Origin: Lachnospiraceae bacterium
GTDB taxonomy: Bacteria; Bacillota_A; Clostridia; Lachnospirales; Lachnospiraceae
DNA: 64,000 nt
Assembly: GCA_009911175.1 (NCBI GenBank)
Contig: QXWX01000018.1
Span: forward strand, 1 to 64,000
Direction: 5' to 3'
The translations under genes and the position numbers were made by a program. Below, in pieces: positions 27,066-35,450 of this stretch. The notes beneath the pieces were generated by a model that saw only the letters and a program-made list of their open reading frames with translations, was not told where the DNA came from and did not search any database. Position 1 is the stretch's first letter, and each line of letters starts with the position of its first letter.

Positions 27066-27713
27066 ATGGACAATAGTAATGTAGCATTAATTACGAAAAT
27101 GGTCTTAGAAGCAATCGAAAAGCAGAAAGCTTCGGCGGAAAATGGTTACCTCGTACCAGTCGGGGTATCCGCAAGACACATCCATCTGACTCAGGAGCAT
27201 GTGGAGGCTCTATTCGGGGAAGGTTATCAGCTGACGAAGAAAAAAGAGCTGATGGGCGGACAGTACGCATCCAACGAGACAGTGACCATTGTCGGCTTAA
27301 AGCTTCGTGCCATTGAGAATGTCCGGATCTTAGGACCTGTCAGAAGCAAATCCCAGGTAGAGGTATCCGCTACAGACGCCATCCGCCTCGGTGTGAAGGC
27401 GCCGATCCGGGAATCCGGCAATATCGCCGGCTCCGCGGCAGTTGCGGTTGTGGGGCCGAAGGGCGTGATCTATCTGAACGAGGGATGTATCATTGCGAAG
27501 AGACATATCCACATGGCGCCGAAGGATGCCATGGCAGCCGGAGTACATGACGGCGATATTGTTTCCGTAAAAGCAGACAATGAGCGCGGTACCGTATTTA
27601 ACCATGTGCAGATCCGTGTAGACGACAGCTTTACACTGGAGATGCATATTGATACGGACGAGGCAAATGCATCGAAAATTGCGACAGGAGACACGGTGAG
27701 GATCATATGCTAA
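27066..27713 (+). CDS. pduL: Phosphate propanoyltransferase PduL
   Basis: A 215-residue PduL-type phosphotransacylase, which turns propionyl-CoA into propionyl-phosphate and recycles CoA inside the shell. The zinc-binding histidine motifs SARHIHL and KRHIHM are present, as is the duplicated beta-barrel pattern. Residues 1-20 (NVALITKMVLEAIEKQ) are an encapsulation peptide. ATG at 27066 follows GAGGAG, and the gene overlaps the vertex-protein gene by 7 bases. Confidence 0.93.
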   Translation: MDNSNVALITKMVLEAIEKQKASAENGYLVPVGVSARHIHLTQEHVEALFGEGYQLTKKKELMGGQYASNETVTIVGLKLRAIENVRILGPVRSKSQVEVSATDAIRLGVKAPIRESGNIAGSAAVAVVGPKGVIYLNEGCIIAKRHIHMAPKDAMAAGVHDGDIVSVKADNERGTVFNHVQIRVDDSFTLEMHIDTDEANASKIATGDTVRIIC

Positions 27714-27973
27714 TCGGAAAAGTAGTAGGAAGTGTTGTTTCAACACGGAAAAGTGAAAATTTAGTCGGTAATAAATTCATGATCGTAGATGTTCTGGAGC
27801 ATATGCAGAACGGCGCAAAACAGCTCATTGCCATTGACAAGATCGGCGCCGGAGTAGGAGAATACGTACTGGTGGCACAGGGCAGCGCGGCCAGGATCGG
27901 AAGCGGCATGCCGGATGCCCCTGTGGATGCGGCGATCGTTGGAATTATTGACGATGGAACAGGACTGGAGTAG
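27707..27973 (+). CDS. BMC-P vertex protein, PduN/EutN-like
   Basis: An 88-residue pentameric vertex protein of the EutN/CcmL family: start MLIGKVVGSVVSTRK, middle KFMIVDVLE, end PVDAAIVGIID. Pentamers cap the vertices of the icosahedral shell. It is translationally coupled to pduL. Confidence 0.93.
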   Translation: MLIGKVVGSVVSTRKSENLVGNKFMIVDVLEHMQNGAKQLIAIDKIGAGVGEYVLVAQGSAARIGSGMPDAPVDAAIVGIIDDGTGLE

Positions 27974-27982
27974 TGAAAGATT

Positions 27983-29326
27983 ATGGATATGAAAGAATTA
28001 AGCATGCTCATGCAGCAAAACGGGATCGTGGGCGCCGGCGGCGCGGGCTTTCCCACCTATGCGAAGCTGAATGAGAATGCGGAAACAATTATTCTGAACT
28101 GCGCAGAATGTGAACCACTACTGAGATTACATAGACAATTACTCGAAAAATATGCCCAGGAGATTGTGGATACCTTCCATCTGATCGGAGAGGCGGTGGG
28201 GGCCAAAGAGGTCATCATCGGAATCAAGAAAGCATATACCAGGACGATCGAGGCGCTCAATGCAGTCATCGGCGTTTATCCGGAGGTTCGGTTAGGGCTT
28301 CTGGATGAAGTCTATCCTGCCGGTGATGAAGTGGTGCTGATCTACGAGGTGACCGGAAAAGTCGTAAGGCCGGGCGGGCTTCCCATCGAATGCGGCGTCG
28401 CCGTGTTCAACGTGGAGACGGTCTACAATGTATACAGGGCCATGAACCAGCAGACCCCGGTGATGGATAAGCTGGTGTCCGTGGTGGCGGAAGTAGAGCA
28501 TCCAATGACCGTGCGCGTGCCGATTGGTACAAGCATTGAGGAGACGGTGCGCCTTGCAGGAGGAGTGACCACACCCAATCCGGTGTATTTTATCGGCGGA
28601 CCGATGATGGGATTTATCGGAAGCGGTTCCCAGCCGGTAACCAAGACGACCAATGCGGTGTTGGTGCTTCCGGAATCCCACTATATCATCCAGAGGAAAC
28701 GGCAGAAGGTTTCTATAGACCTGAAACGGGCGGCGGCATGCTGCTGCCAGTGCAGTATGTGTACGGACCTGTGTCCGAGAAACCGTCTGGGCCATCCGAT
28801 CGAGCCCCACCTGTTCATGCGTGCGGCGACCTGTAAGGATGTGCAGAAGCCGGATATCTTTGTCAACACGTTTTTCTGCAGTTCCTGCGGATTGTGTGAG
28901 ATGTATTCCTGTTTCCAGGGACTCTCACCGCGAACACTGATGGCAGAGTACAAGGCAGGCTTAAGAAGCCATGGCCTGAAGCCGCCTGCAGTCGTACCCG
29001 AGCCGGTAGGGGAAGAGAGGGAATACCGCAAGGTTCCGATGGAACGTCTCATGGCAAGACTGGATCTGGCGAAGTACAACAGGGAAGCGCCGCTGGATGA
29101 ATCGGCGGTACCGGTTCGCAGGGTAAAGATCATGCTCAGCCAGCATATTGGCGCGCCGGCTTCCCCAATTGTAAAGCAGGGGGATACCGTTGCCGCGGGA
29201 CAGATGATCGCGGAACCGGCCAAGGGCTTAAGCGTGGGCATCCATGCCTCTATTGACGGTGTGGTGAAAGAAGTAAGTGAGAAATATGTGATCATTGAGA
29301 CGCAGGAAGGACGTGCAGGGAAATGA
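27983..29326 (+). CDS. PduS-like RnfC-family flavo-iron-sulfur protein
   Basis: A 447-residue RnfC-related protein. The N-terminal glycine-rich GIVGAGGAGFPTY binds flavin/NADH in this family, and two cysteine clusters (CCQCSMCTDLCPRN and CSSCGLCEMYSCFQG) would hold [4Fe-4S] centres. PduS proteins pass electrons between NADH and acceptors at the shell. The PduT-like trimer gene overlaps its stop, which fits a PduS-PduT electron conduit. Confidence 0.9.
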   Translation: MDMKELSMLMQQNGIVGAGGAGFPTYAKLNENAETIILNCAECEPLLRLHRQLLEKYAQEIVDTFHLIGEAVGAKEVIIGIKKAYTRTIEALNAVIGVYPEVRLGLLDEVYPAGDEVVLIYEVTGKVVRPGGLPIECGVAVFNVETVYNVYRAMNQQTPVMDKLVSVVAEVEHPMTVRVPIGTSIEETVRLAGGVTTPNPVYFIGGPMMGFIGSGSQPVTKTTNAVLVLPESHYIIQRKRQKVSIDLKRAAACCCQCSMCTDLCPRNRLGHPIEPHLFMRAATCKDVQKPDIFVNTFFCSSCGLCEMYSCFQGLSPRTLMAEYKAGLRSHGLKPPAVVPEPVGEEREYRKVPMERLMARLDLAKYNREAPLDESAVPVRRVKIMLSQHIGAPASPIVKQGDTVAAGQMIAEPAKGLSVGIHASIDGVVKEVSEKYVIIETQEGRAGK

Positions 29327-29871
29327 GTAAGGCAATTGGAATGGTAGAATATAAGACTGTTTCAGCAGGTGTCGTGGCGGCAGACGCCATGGTGAAGACC
29401 TCTGAAGTCAGTATCATCGAAGCACAGACCGTATGTCCGGGAAAGTATATCGTCATCATTTCAGGAGATCTGAGCGCAGTCAATGCAGCCGTGGAAGCGG
29501 CAAAAACATTGCATGGAATGCATCTGATCAACAGTTTTGTACTCGGCAACCCGCACGAATCCATTTTCCCGGCTATCTACGGGGCAGCCGAGATAGAAGC
29601 GGTTTCGGCCCTGGGAATCATGGAGACATACGATGCGACTTCGATCATAGTGGCGGCAGATGAAGCGGCAAAGACAGCGATTGTGGATCTTGTGGAGCTT
29701 CGGATCGCAAGAGGAATGTGCGGAAAATCCTACCTGATGCTGACCGGGGAGGTGGCAGCCGTAGAGGCGGCCATCGAACGGGCAAGATCAGTGACTGCAA
29801 AGGACGGGATGTTCCTGGATTCCTCCGTGATCGCACATCCGGACGCACAGATCAGGAATGCGATACTATAA
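29323..29871 (+). CDS. BMC-T tandem-domain shell protein, PduT-like
   Basis: A 182-residue protein of two fused BMC domains forming a pseudohexameric trimer. Cys38 in QTVCPGKYIVI is at the residue number at which PduT binds a [4Fe-4S] cluster at its central pore; the second domain has ARGMCGKSYL at the equivalent position. Start ATGA overlaps the stop of the PduS-like gene. Both cysteines near the pore make an electron-transfer role credible. Confidence 0.92.
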   Translation: MSKAIGMVEYKTVSAGVVAADAMVKTSEVSIIEAQTVCPGKYIVIISGDLSAVNAAVEAAKTLHGMHLINSFVLGNPHESIFPAIYGAAEIEAVSALGIMETYDATSIIVAADEAAKTAIVDLVELRIARGMCGKSYLMLTGEVAAVEAAIERARSVTAKDGMFLDSSVIAHPDAQIRNAIL

Positions 29872-29890
29872 ACAGTTGGGAGGCGGTACG

Positions 29891-30655
29891 ATGCTTGCGA
29901 TTGAGAGACGGAATGAGATACTGGAAAAGCTACAGGCAGAACGCCGCGTGGTAGTGAGTGAATTGAGCCAGTTCTACAAGGTGTCGGAGGAGACGATACG
30001 GCGTGACCTGGAGAAGCTTGTCAATGACGGATATGCGATTAAGAGCTACGGCGGCGCGGTGATCAATGAAAACACCAATATTGATCTGCCTTTTAAGGTC
30101 CGGAAGAACCATAACGTGATCGGCAAGCAGCGCATCGCCGGGCTGTTTAACAAGATGGTGAAGGACGGCGACAGCATCATGCTGGACGCCAGTTCCACCG
30201 CCGTCTATGTCGTGAAAGCATTGAAGGATAAAAAGAATCTGACGGTGATCACCAATTCAGTGGAGATCATCATAGAACTGCTGGATGTGCCGGACTGGAA
30301 GATCCTTTCCACCGGAGGCGTGTCCAGGGAAGGGTCATTCGCCCTGGTAGGCCCCCAGACGGACCGGATGCTGAGGTCGTACCATGTGGACAAGGCAGTG
30401 ATCTCCTGCAAGGGGATCGACCTGCAGGCTGGGATCACGGATTCCGACGAGCTTCATGCGGACAACAAAAGAACCATGCTGGAATCCGCCAGAGAAAAGA
30501 TCCTGGTGGTGGACGGCAGCAAATTCGGAAAGGTGGCATTCAACACCATTGCCGGGCTGGGTGAGATTACATCCGTCGTCACAGACGAAAAGCCCGACGA
30601 GCAGTGGCTGCAGGCGATGGAGGCTGCAGGGACAGAATGCATCTATCCGGAGTAA
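29891..30655 (+). CDS. DeoR-family transcriptional regulator
   Basis: A 254-residue DeoR-type regulator. The N-terminal helix-turn-helix (RRNEILEKLQAERRVVVSEL, then VSEETIRRDLEKL) is followed by a DeoR sensor domain with LDASSTAVYVVKAL and AVISCKGIDLQAGITDSDE. Such proteins bind sugar phosphates, so fuculose- or rhamnulose-phosphate is a sensible inducer. Its likely target is the inverted repeat at 17523-17550. ATG at 29891 follows GGGAGGCGG. Confidence 0.9.
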   Translation: MLAIERRNEILEKLQAERRVVVSELSQFYKVSEETIRRDLEKLVNDGYAIKSYGGAVINENTNIDLPFKVRKNHNVIGKQRIAGLFNKMVKDGDSIMLDASSTAVYVVKALKDKKNLTVITNSVEIIIELLDVPDWKILSTGGVSREGSFALVGPQTDRMLRSYHVDKAVISCKGIDLQAGITDSDELHADNKRTMLESAREKILVVDGSKFGKVAFNTIAGLGEITSVVTDEKPDEQWLQAMEAAGTECIYPE

Positions 30656-30681
30656 ATAATGCGACAGGATGATTCGGTCAA

Positions 30682-31827
30682 ATGAAAAGTTTTGATATAA
30701 AGACAAAGATATATTTTGGCGACCAGGCGCTGGACAGGCTCTCGGAAATTCCCTACCAGCGGGTGCTGGTCATCACGGACCCGTTCATGGCTCAGAGCAG
30801 TATGATCAATCTGGTAACCGATCCTCTGAAAAAGGGCCGCAAGGAATTTGAGATTTTCCAGGATGTGGTTCCGGACCCGCCCATCGAAAAGATTTCCGAA
30901 GGCGTGAAAAAAATGCTGGAGTACAGGCCCGATGTGATTGTGGCGGTGGGCGGCGGCTCTGCCATTGACTCCTCCAAGTCTATCCGGGAATTTGCGCTGA
31001 GGGTTGACCGCTATGGGGAGGTTGGGCTGATCGCAATCCCAACGACCAGCGGGACGGGCTCGGAAGTGACTTCCTTTGCGGTGGTTTCAGATCCGAAAGA
31101 ACAGAGAAAGTATCCGCTGGTATCCCGGGATATGACGCCGGATGAGGCGATTCTGGACGCGGAGCTGGTGAAAAGCGTGCCGCCTGCGGTGACGGCAGAT
31201 ACGGGAATGGATGTATTTACCCATGCGCTGGAAGCCTGCGTGAGTACGAACCGGAACGATTTTTCCACGGCTCTGGCGGAAAAATCCATCGAGATCTGCG
31301 GCGTGTTCCTGCTTCGGGCATACTTAGACGGCAGCGATACCCACGCCAGACAGAAGATGCACTCGGCTTCCTGCCTGGCAGGTCTGGCATTTAACTCCGC
31401 ATCATTGGGGCTGAACCACGGGATGGCGCACCAACTGGGCGCAACCTTCCATATCCCCCACGGGCGGGCCAATGCCATGCTGCTTCCGCATATCATTGAG
31501 TTTAACAGTGATATCAATAAGCACAGCAAAAGTCAGACGGACTATCTGCCTGCGGTAAAGCGTTATTCCACCGTGGCGCAGATTCTGGGCCTGAGCAGCT
31601 ATAATAAAATCATGACCGTGCGCTCCCTGGTGAACTGGGTGCAGTTCATGATGAAGGAAATGGATATCCCGCTGTCCATCTCCCAGATGGAGAAGATATC
31701 CAAAGAAGAATATTTTGCCGCCATCGACCGTATGGCAGATGCCGCGCTGGCTGACGGCTGTACCGCCACCAACCCGCGGGTGCCGAGCAAGGCGGATATT
31801 ATGAAAATTTATGAAGCATTGTGGTGA
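30682..31827 (+). CDS. pduQ: Iron alcohol dehydrogenase, PduQ-like
   Basis: A 381-residue group III iron-dependent alcohol dehydrogenase with AVGGGSAIDSSK and PTTSGTGSEVTS nucleotide motifs and metal ligands in LNHGMAHQLG and IPHGRANAMLLPH. It is closest in pattern to PduQ 1-propanol dehydrogenase, which recycles NADH by reducing propionaldehyde; FucO lactaldehyde reductase is the alternative. No encapsulation peptide is visible. It is the last gene before a strong terminator. Confidence 0.85.
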   Translation: MKSFDIKTKIYFGDQALDRLSEIPYQRVLVITDPFMAQSSMINLVTDPLKKGRKEFEIFQDVVPDPPIEKISEGVKKMLEYRPDVIVAVGGGSAIDSSKSIREFALRVDRYGEVGLIAIPTTSGTGSEVTSFAVVSDPKEQRKYPLVSRDMTPDEAILDAELVKSVPPAVTADTGMDVFTHALEACVSTNRNDFSTALAEKSIEICGVFLLRAYLDGSDTHARQKMHSASCLAGLAFNSASLGLNHGMAHQLGATFHIPHGRANAMLLPHIIEFNSDINKHSKSQTDYLPAVKRYSTVAQILGLSSYNKIMTVRSLVNWVQFMMKEMDIPLSISQMEKISKEEYFAAIDRMADAALADGCTATNPRVPSKADIMKIYEALW

Positions 31828-31832
31828 AGCTT

Positions 31833-31884
31833 AGCTGCAATCGTGTCTGTTTCGTATGTGAGCAGACGCGGCTGCAGCTTTTAA
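31833..31884 (+). terminator. Terminator of microcompartment operon
   Basis: The arm at 31833-31849 (AGCTGCAATCGTGTCTG) pairs with 31863-31879 with one mismatch and two G-U pairs and is followed by TTTTAAAAT. Confidence 0.85.
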
Positions 31885-31969
31885 AATATGTCCGAAATAT
31901 TTACATCCCTATGGTGTGAGCAAACTTTTAAATGACTGTGTGGAATTAGAACAGCAAGAATATGGTATT

Positions 31970-32010
31970 GAAAGCCGCAGATTTCTGATGAAAGAGGTCT
32001 GCGGCTTTTA
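31970..32010. terminator. Second terminator-like hairpin
   Basis: AAAGCCGCAGA (from 31971) pairs with TCTGCGGCTTTTA (31998-32010). It ends with a T-run on the plus strand, with an A-rich start, so it may act in both directions and insulate the following ABC operon. Confidence 0.7.
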
Positions 32011-32026
32011 TGTATAGAAAATTCTA

Positions 32027-32065
32027 TTGACATATAAGTGTATATAGTGCATAGTGTGTATATAG
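32027..32065 (+). promoter_or_regulatory. Promoter and repeated operator of GntR-ABC operon
   Basis: TTGACA at 32027-32032 is the -35 box; the -10 is CATAGT-like at about 32050. Two copies of GTGTATATAG at 32038-32047 and 32056-32065 overlap the core promoter. YtrA-type regulators encoded just downstream commonly bind their own promoter, so autorepression is likely. Confidence 0.6.
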
Positions 32066-32096
32066 ATACATCACATTAAAAGAGGAGACAGGACCA

Positions 32097-32471
32097 TTGA
32101 AAATATTAATCTCGAACACTTCTGACATCCCATTGTATCAACAGATCAAAGACCAGATTAAGGATGCTATCCTGAAAGAAGAGTTGGTTGAAAATGATCC
32201 GCTTCCCTCGATCCGTGCATTTGCCAATGATTTGAAAGTCAGTGTCCTGACGATAAGACGGGTCTATGAAGAACTGGAACAAGAAGGGTTTGTGATAAGC
32301 CAGGTTGGTATCGGGACCTTTGTATCTGCAAGTAATATTGAACTGCTCAGAGATTCCAGACGCCGCCTTGTAGAGCAGAAAATGCAGGACATGATACAGA
32401 CCGCAAAAGCACTGGATATCACTAAGGAAGAACTGAATGCAATGATGGATATTCTTTATGAGGAGGTATGA
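32097..32471 (+). CDS. GntR-family regulator, YtrA-like
   Basis: A 124-residue short GntR regulator: a winged helix-turn-helix (PLYQQIKDQIKDAILKEEL, LTIRRVYEELEQEGFV) plus a short dimerisation tail, as in YtrA proteins. Translation starts at TTG behind GAGGAG, since no nearby ATG is in frame. It is followed by the ABC transporter genes it probably controls, of which the ATPase is disrupted. Confidence 0.88.
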   Translation: MKILISNTSDIPLYQQIKDQIKDAILKEELVENDPLPSIRAFANDLKVSVLTIRRVYEELEQEGFVISQVGIGTFVSASNIELLRDSRRRLVEQKMQDMIQTAKALDITKEELNAMMDILYEEV

Positions 32472-32475
32472 CTAC

Positions 32476-32938
32476 ATGGCATCAATTTTAGAGGTTTCCG
32501 GATTGAGAAAGAGTTACGGCAATTTTGAACTGAAAGATATCAGTTTTACGATTCAGGAGGACTGTATCACAGGCTTTATAGGCGCAAACGGCGCGGGAAA
32601 AAGCACAACCATTTATTCTCTGCTGAATCTGGTCCGCAGAGAGGCAGGAACGATCACATTTCGCGGAAAAGATATTTCTGCAGACGAAAGACTGTTCAAG
32701 GATAAAATCGGTGTTGTTTTTGACAGCAGCAGCTTTTATGATGAACTGACGATTCAGGAGATGACCTCATTGATTGCGCCCTCATATTCTGAGTGGAATC
32801 AGCGTGCGTATCAAGAGTATTTAGATATGTTTTCTCTGCAGAAGGAACATATCATAGGAATGCTGTCAAAAGGCATGAAAATGAAATACGCTCTTGCACT
32901 TGCTCTGTCGCACAACGCAGAGCTGCTGATTATGGATG
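32476..32938 (+). pseudogene. ABC transporter ATPase, 5' part (disrupted)
   Basis: The first 154 codons of an ABC-2 type ATPase: Walker A GANGAGKST, signature region LSKGMKMKYALALAL, and Walker B ending LLIMD. At the next codon the frame runs into foreign sequence and stops at 32970. The missing half, beginning with the Walker B glutamate and EPTSGLDP, is at 50238-50621. Joining the two gives a normal 281-residue protein in frame. The gene was therefore cut by the 17.3-kb insertion. Confidence 0.95.
32928..32938. repeat. Left junction copy of target sequence
   Basis: GATTATGGATG at 32928-32938 is identical to 50228-50238, exactly 17,300 bases away. Here it is followed by TA, giving GATGTA, the core hexamer reported for the Tn554 attachment site. 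Confidence 0.85.
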
Positions 32939-33017
32939 TAAACTGGACTATGGTTTTTGACTGTATATAGCGTATATTGTGTTTAAAATAATGGAATATA
33001 GCTACAGAATACACAAA

Positions 33018-33050
33018 GCATGGGGAAAAATGTGTATGAAGTAGAGGGAA
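33018..33050 (+). repeat. Left copy of internal direct repeat
   Basis: These 33 bases match 44243-44275 with one mismatch (core GGGAAAAATGTGTATGAAGT). Weaker similarity extends from about 32996 to 33073. The two copies flank the AT-rich cargo. Confidence 0.8.
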
Positions 33051-33283
33051 TGGCAGAGAGGAATAATGGTATCTTGAAAAGTAAAGGTGGGGAAATTGAG
33101 TGTCAGCCAAAGTGTTTACATAAGGTGTTGTGCGAGAGAGCAGTGCATTAGAAGCTTTGAAGGGGATTGCCGTTTTCACAGTAGTACAACGAATATTAAG
33201 TTCCCGATTTTTCAGAGTCCCTGAAGACACTGATTTATCGGGCTTTGCTTATAATGAAAATAGCAAAGACTTAATTTAACTCG

Positions 33284-33754
33284 TTGTATGACCTGTACCG
33301 ACAGTTTGTCCCTGATTCTGTTTCACAAAGGCGAAATGTGAATACTGCAAAAATGTCCGACTCTGAAATTATTACTCTGAGTATCTGTGGCGAGTTGATT
33401 GGCATAGATTCTGAAAATGCCTGGTATTCTTTTGTAAAACGTAATTACCAGCATCTTTTTCCCCGGCTTTGCTCCCGTACCCGGTTTAACCGAACCAGGA
33501 GGGCACTTTTGCAGGTAACGGAACTGCTTCGGCAGAAACTGTCTCATTCCTTTCTCATGCCAGCTAGCCGTTATTTTGTTATTGACAGCTTCCCCCTTTC
33601 GGTCTGCAAGTTTGGGTGCGCACGTTACTGTTGTTCCTTCCGTGAAGACGGGGCAAATTACGGAAGATGTCCTTCTAAAAAAGAAACTTATTTTGGCTTC
33701 AAGATTCATGCCATAATTACTTTAAAAGGCTATATCACAGCATTTGTCGGTTGA
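33284..33754 (+). pseudogene. IS982-type transposase remnant
   Basis: About 157 residues match the N-terminal half of IS982-family transposases (LYDLYRQFVPDSV, RTRFNRTRRALLQ, FVIDSFPLSVCK, GFKIHAIITLKGYITAF). The C-terminal half is missing, and the true start is lost to a stop just upstream (33272-33274), after which FNSLYDLYRQF reads in frame. It is non-functional. Confidence 0.8.
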
Positions 33755-34212
33755 GACAATATGTCTTTCTCTTTCCTGTTTGAGTTCCGTTGCATTTTGA
33801 TATAACCCATACTGAAAGTACCAGCCAAATTTTCTGCTCCCATTTTTTGATGTGCAGGATTCAACTTCCTTTAAGGACGGGAGTGCGGTAAGGAACTGGT
33901 TCCAGCAGGTGGCAACATGGCTATTATGCAGTCTCACTTGCGAAGCAATCATCTGGTTGGAAATCTCTTAGGATGCCAGAAGGATGATCGTGGTTCTCTT
34001 TATCAGGCTTGCTAGAAGGGGGCAACTTAAAAAAGGCAGATAAGAACGCCATTATCGCATCGGATAAAACAGGAATTGCATTAATTGTTTTCCTGTGTAT
34101 AATATAACCATTTTATCCACTTGTAATAAAAATATTATGTACCAAAAAGAAAAAGTATTAGTGCGAATTATTTTTAAGGCTGTAAATACAAAGTTATATT
34201 TATAGTATTTTC
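33755..34212. other. No intact gene; degraded mobile sequence
   Basis: A 76-residue open frame on the minus strand (33722-33952) has no recognisable family and overlaps the end of the IS982 remnant. The remainder is AT-rich from about 34080. I see no functional gene here. Confidence 0.4.
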
Positions 34213-34650
34213 TTATTTAAAGGAAAATGCCATAATTACTATAGGTGCGTATTTTCTACTCATGTGAATTTTCATATTATTAGTTAATATAATATCATTA
34301 TAACATATTGTTCGGATTTTTCTTAATGATACAATACAGTTCTGTGTACATTTAATAAAACCATAAGAAGATAGTAATTTTAATTCGCTATTTAAAGTTC
34401 CATATTTATGAAATATACCATCTTGAGAGTAAATTGTAATTTGATGTTCATGTATTTCCATGTAGTATATATCAAATATTCGGATTTTAGAGATAGATGA
34501 TCTGGTTTTGCAAATATACTCTTGCTGAGTATCTCTATAAAGTTGTAATGCTTGTTTTAAGCCTAAAATTCCATATTGCTCTAAAAAGCCATCAAGGTTA
34601 TTTTTGAATTCATTGTCTATTTGATATTTAGTTGACAAAGATATTTCCAT
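34213..34650 (-). CDS. LytTR-domain DNA-binding regulator
   Basis: A 145-residue protein whose C-terminal ~95 residues match the LytTR DNA-binding domain (SKIRIFDIYYMEIHEHQI, the FIKCTQNCIVSL region and the MSRKYAPIV ending). There is no receiver domain; the first ~50 residues are a helical segment. ATG at 34650 is preceded by AGGAG. It points away from the cargo operon, from which it is separated by the intron remnant. A regulator of the cargo is possible. Confidence 0.8.
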   Translation of the reverse strand: MEISLSTKYQIDNEFKNNLDGFLEQYGILGLKQALQLYRDTQQEYICKTRSSISKIRIFDIYYMEIHEHQITIYSQDGIFHKYGTLNSELKLLSSYGFIKCTQNCIVSLRKIRTICYNDIILTNNMKIHMSRKYAPIVIMAFSFK

Positions 34651-34814
34651 TTTCAATTTCTCCTATCTTTTGCAGTTCACTTCATTATATAAGACAATCT
34701 ATTGGCAAAAAAATGACGCATATTAAAAAAAAAAAAAAAATTTTTCTGGATATGATGTTTGGAAGGCATTATATGATGTTTATGCATTGTTAAAATTGGG
34801 AAAAAATGTATAAT
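34651..34814. other. AT-rich spacer with poly-A tract
   Basis: The gap holds the LytTR gene's ribosome binding site and a run of about 16 A followed by T-run at 34724-34746. No gene is seen. Confidence 0.5.
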
Positions 34815-35380
34815 ATTTAAAGGGAATAAGCTGTGAAATCGGCATAGCCGATTTTACCTAGCGAACGGAGGTAACTCATTTCGCTTTGGTAGGCTGATAA
34901 CATACAATAGGAAAATCCTATCAGGTAAAATCTAGTCGACTACCTATACCGAGTCTTTGGAGCCGAAGCAGTAATGTCAGGTTTAAGTGTAGGACAGGGA
35001 GCAACAGAACTGAGAAATGATTATGAGGTTGGAAATGGTCGATGTGCTTGTTTATACAGTAGACAATATCATTGTGAACGTTATGGTGAGGAAGTAATGT
35101 CCATTGTATACCATACATCTCATCAAGGAGATAGAAAAGAAAGAGGAAATCAGATAGATAACAGGAAGTCCGAATGTCTATAGTATCAAAGAGATTACTA
35201 ATCATAGGGGGAGAGAAGGGGTATACCTTATAGTGAAAGTGGATTCATTCAAATTGACAATGGAGAGTCAGGCACATTGGATGAATAAAACGGAAATATC
35301 ATAGGATTAAGCCGTATGTGCTAATAGCGTATGTACGGTTTGAATAAAGGGTATGGGAAGTAATTACCATATTTACTAAG
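34815..35380 (+). ncRNA. Group II intron remnant lacking its ORF
   Basis: The segment 35310-35345 (core AGCCGTATGTGCTAATAGCG followed by TATGTACGGTTTG) has the sequence and pairing of group II intron domain V: AAGCCGTATG against TATGTACGGTTT around an asymmetric bulge. A domain VI-like hairpin follows (GGTATGGGAAGTAATTACCATA). Upstream are several paired, G-rich unit sequences typical of domain I, and no reverse transcriptase frame. The 5' boundary is uncertain. It is either a decayed or an ORF-less intron. Confidence 0.6.
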
Positions 35381-35450
35381 GATAGATTTAGCATAATTTT
35401 AGAATGGATATGTATTGTGTTTTAGACTCGTTTAATAGAGGAGAAGATTT

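Noticed and set aside
34724..34746. Poly-A/T run as a terminator
   Set aside because: There is no hairpin next to it; it is low-complexity sequence.
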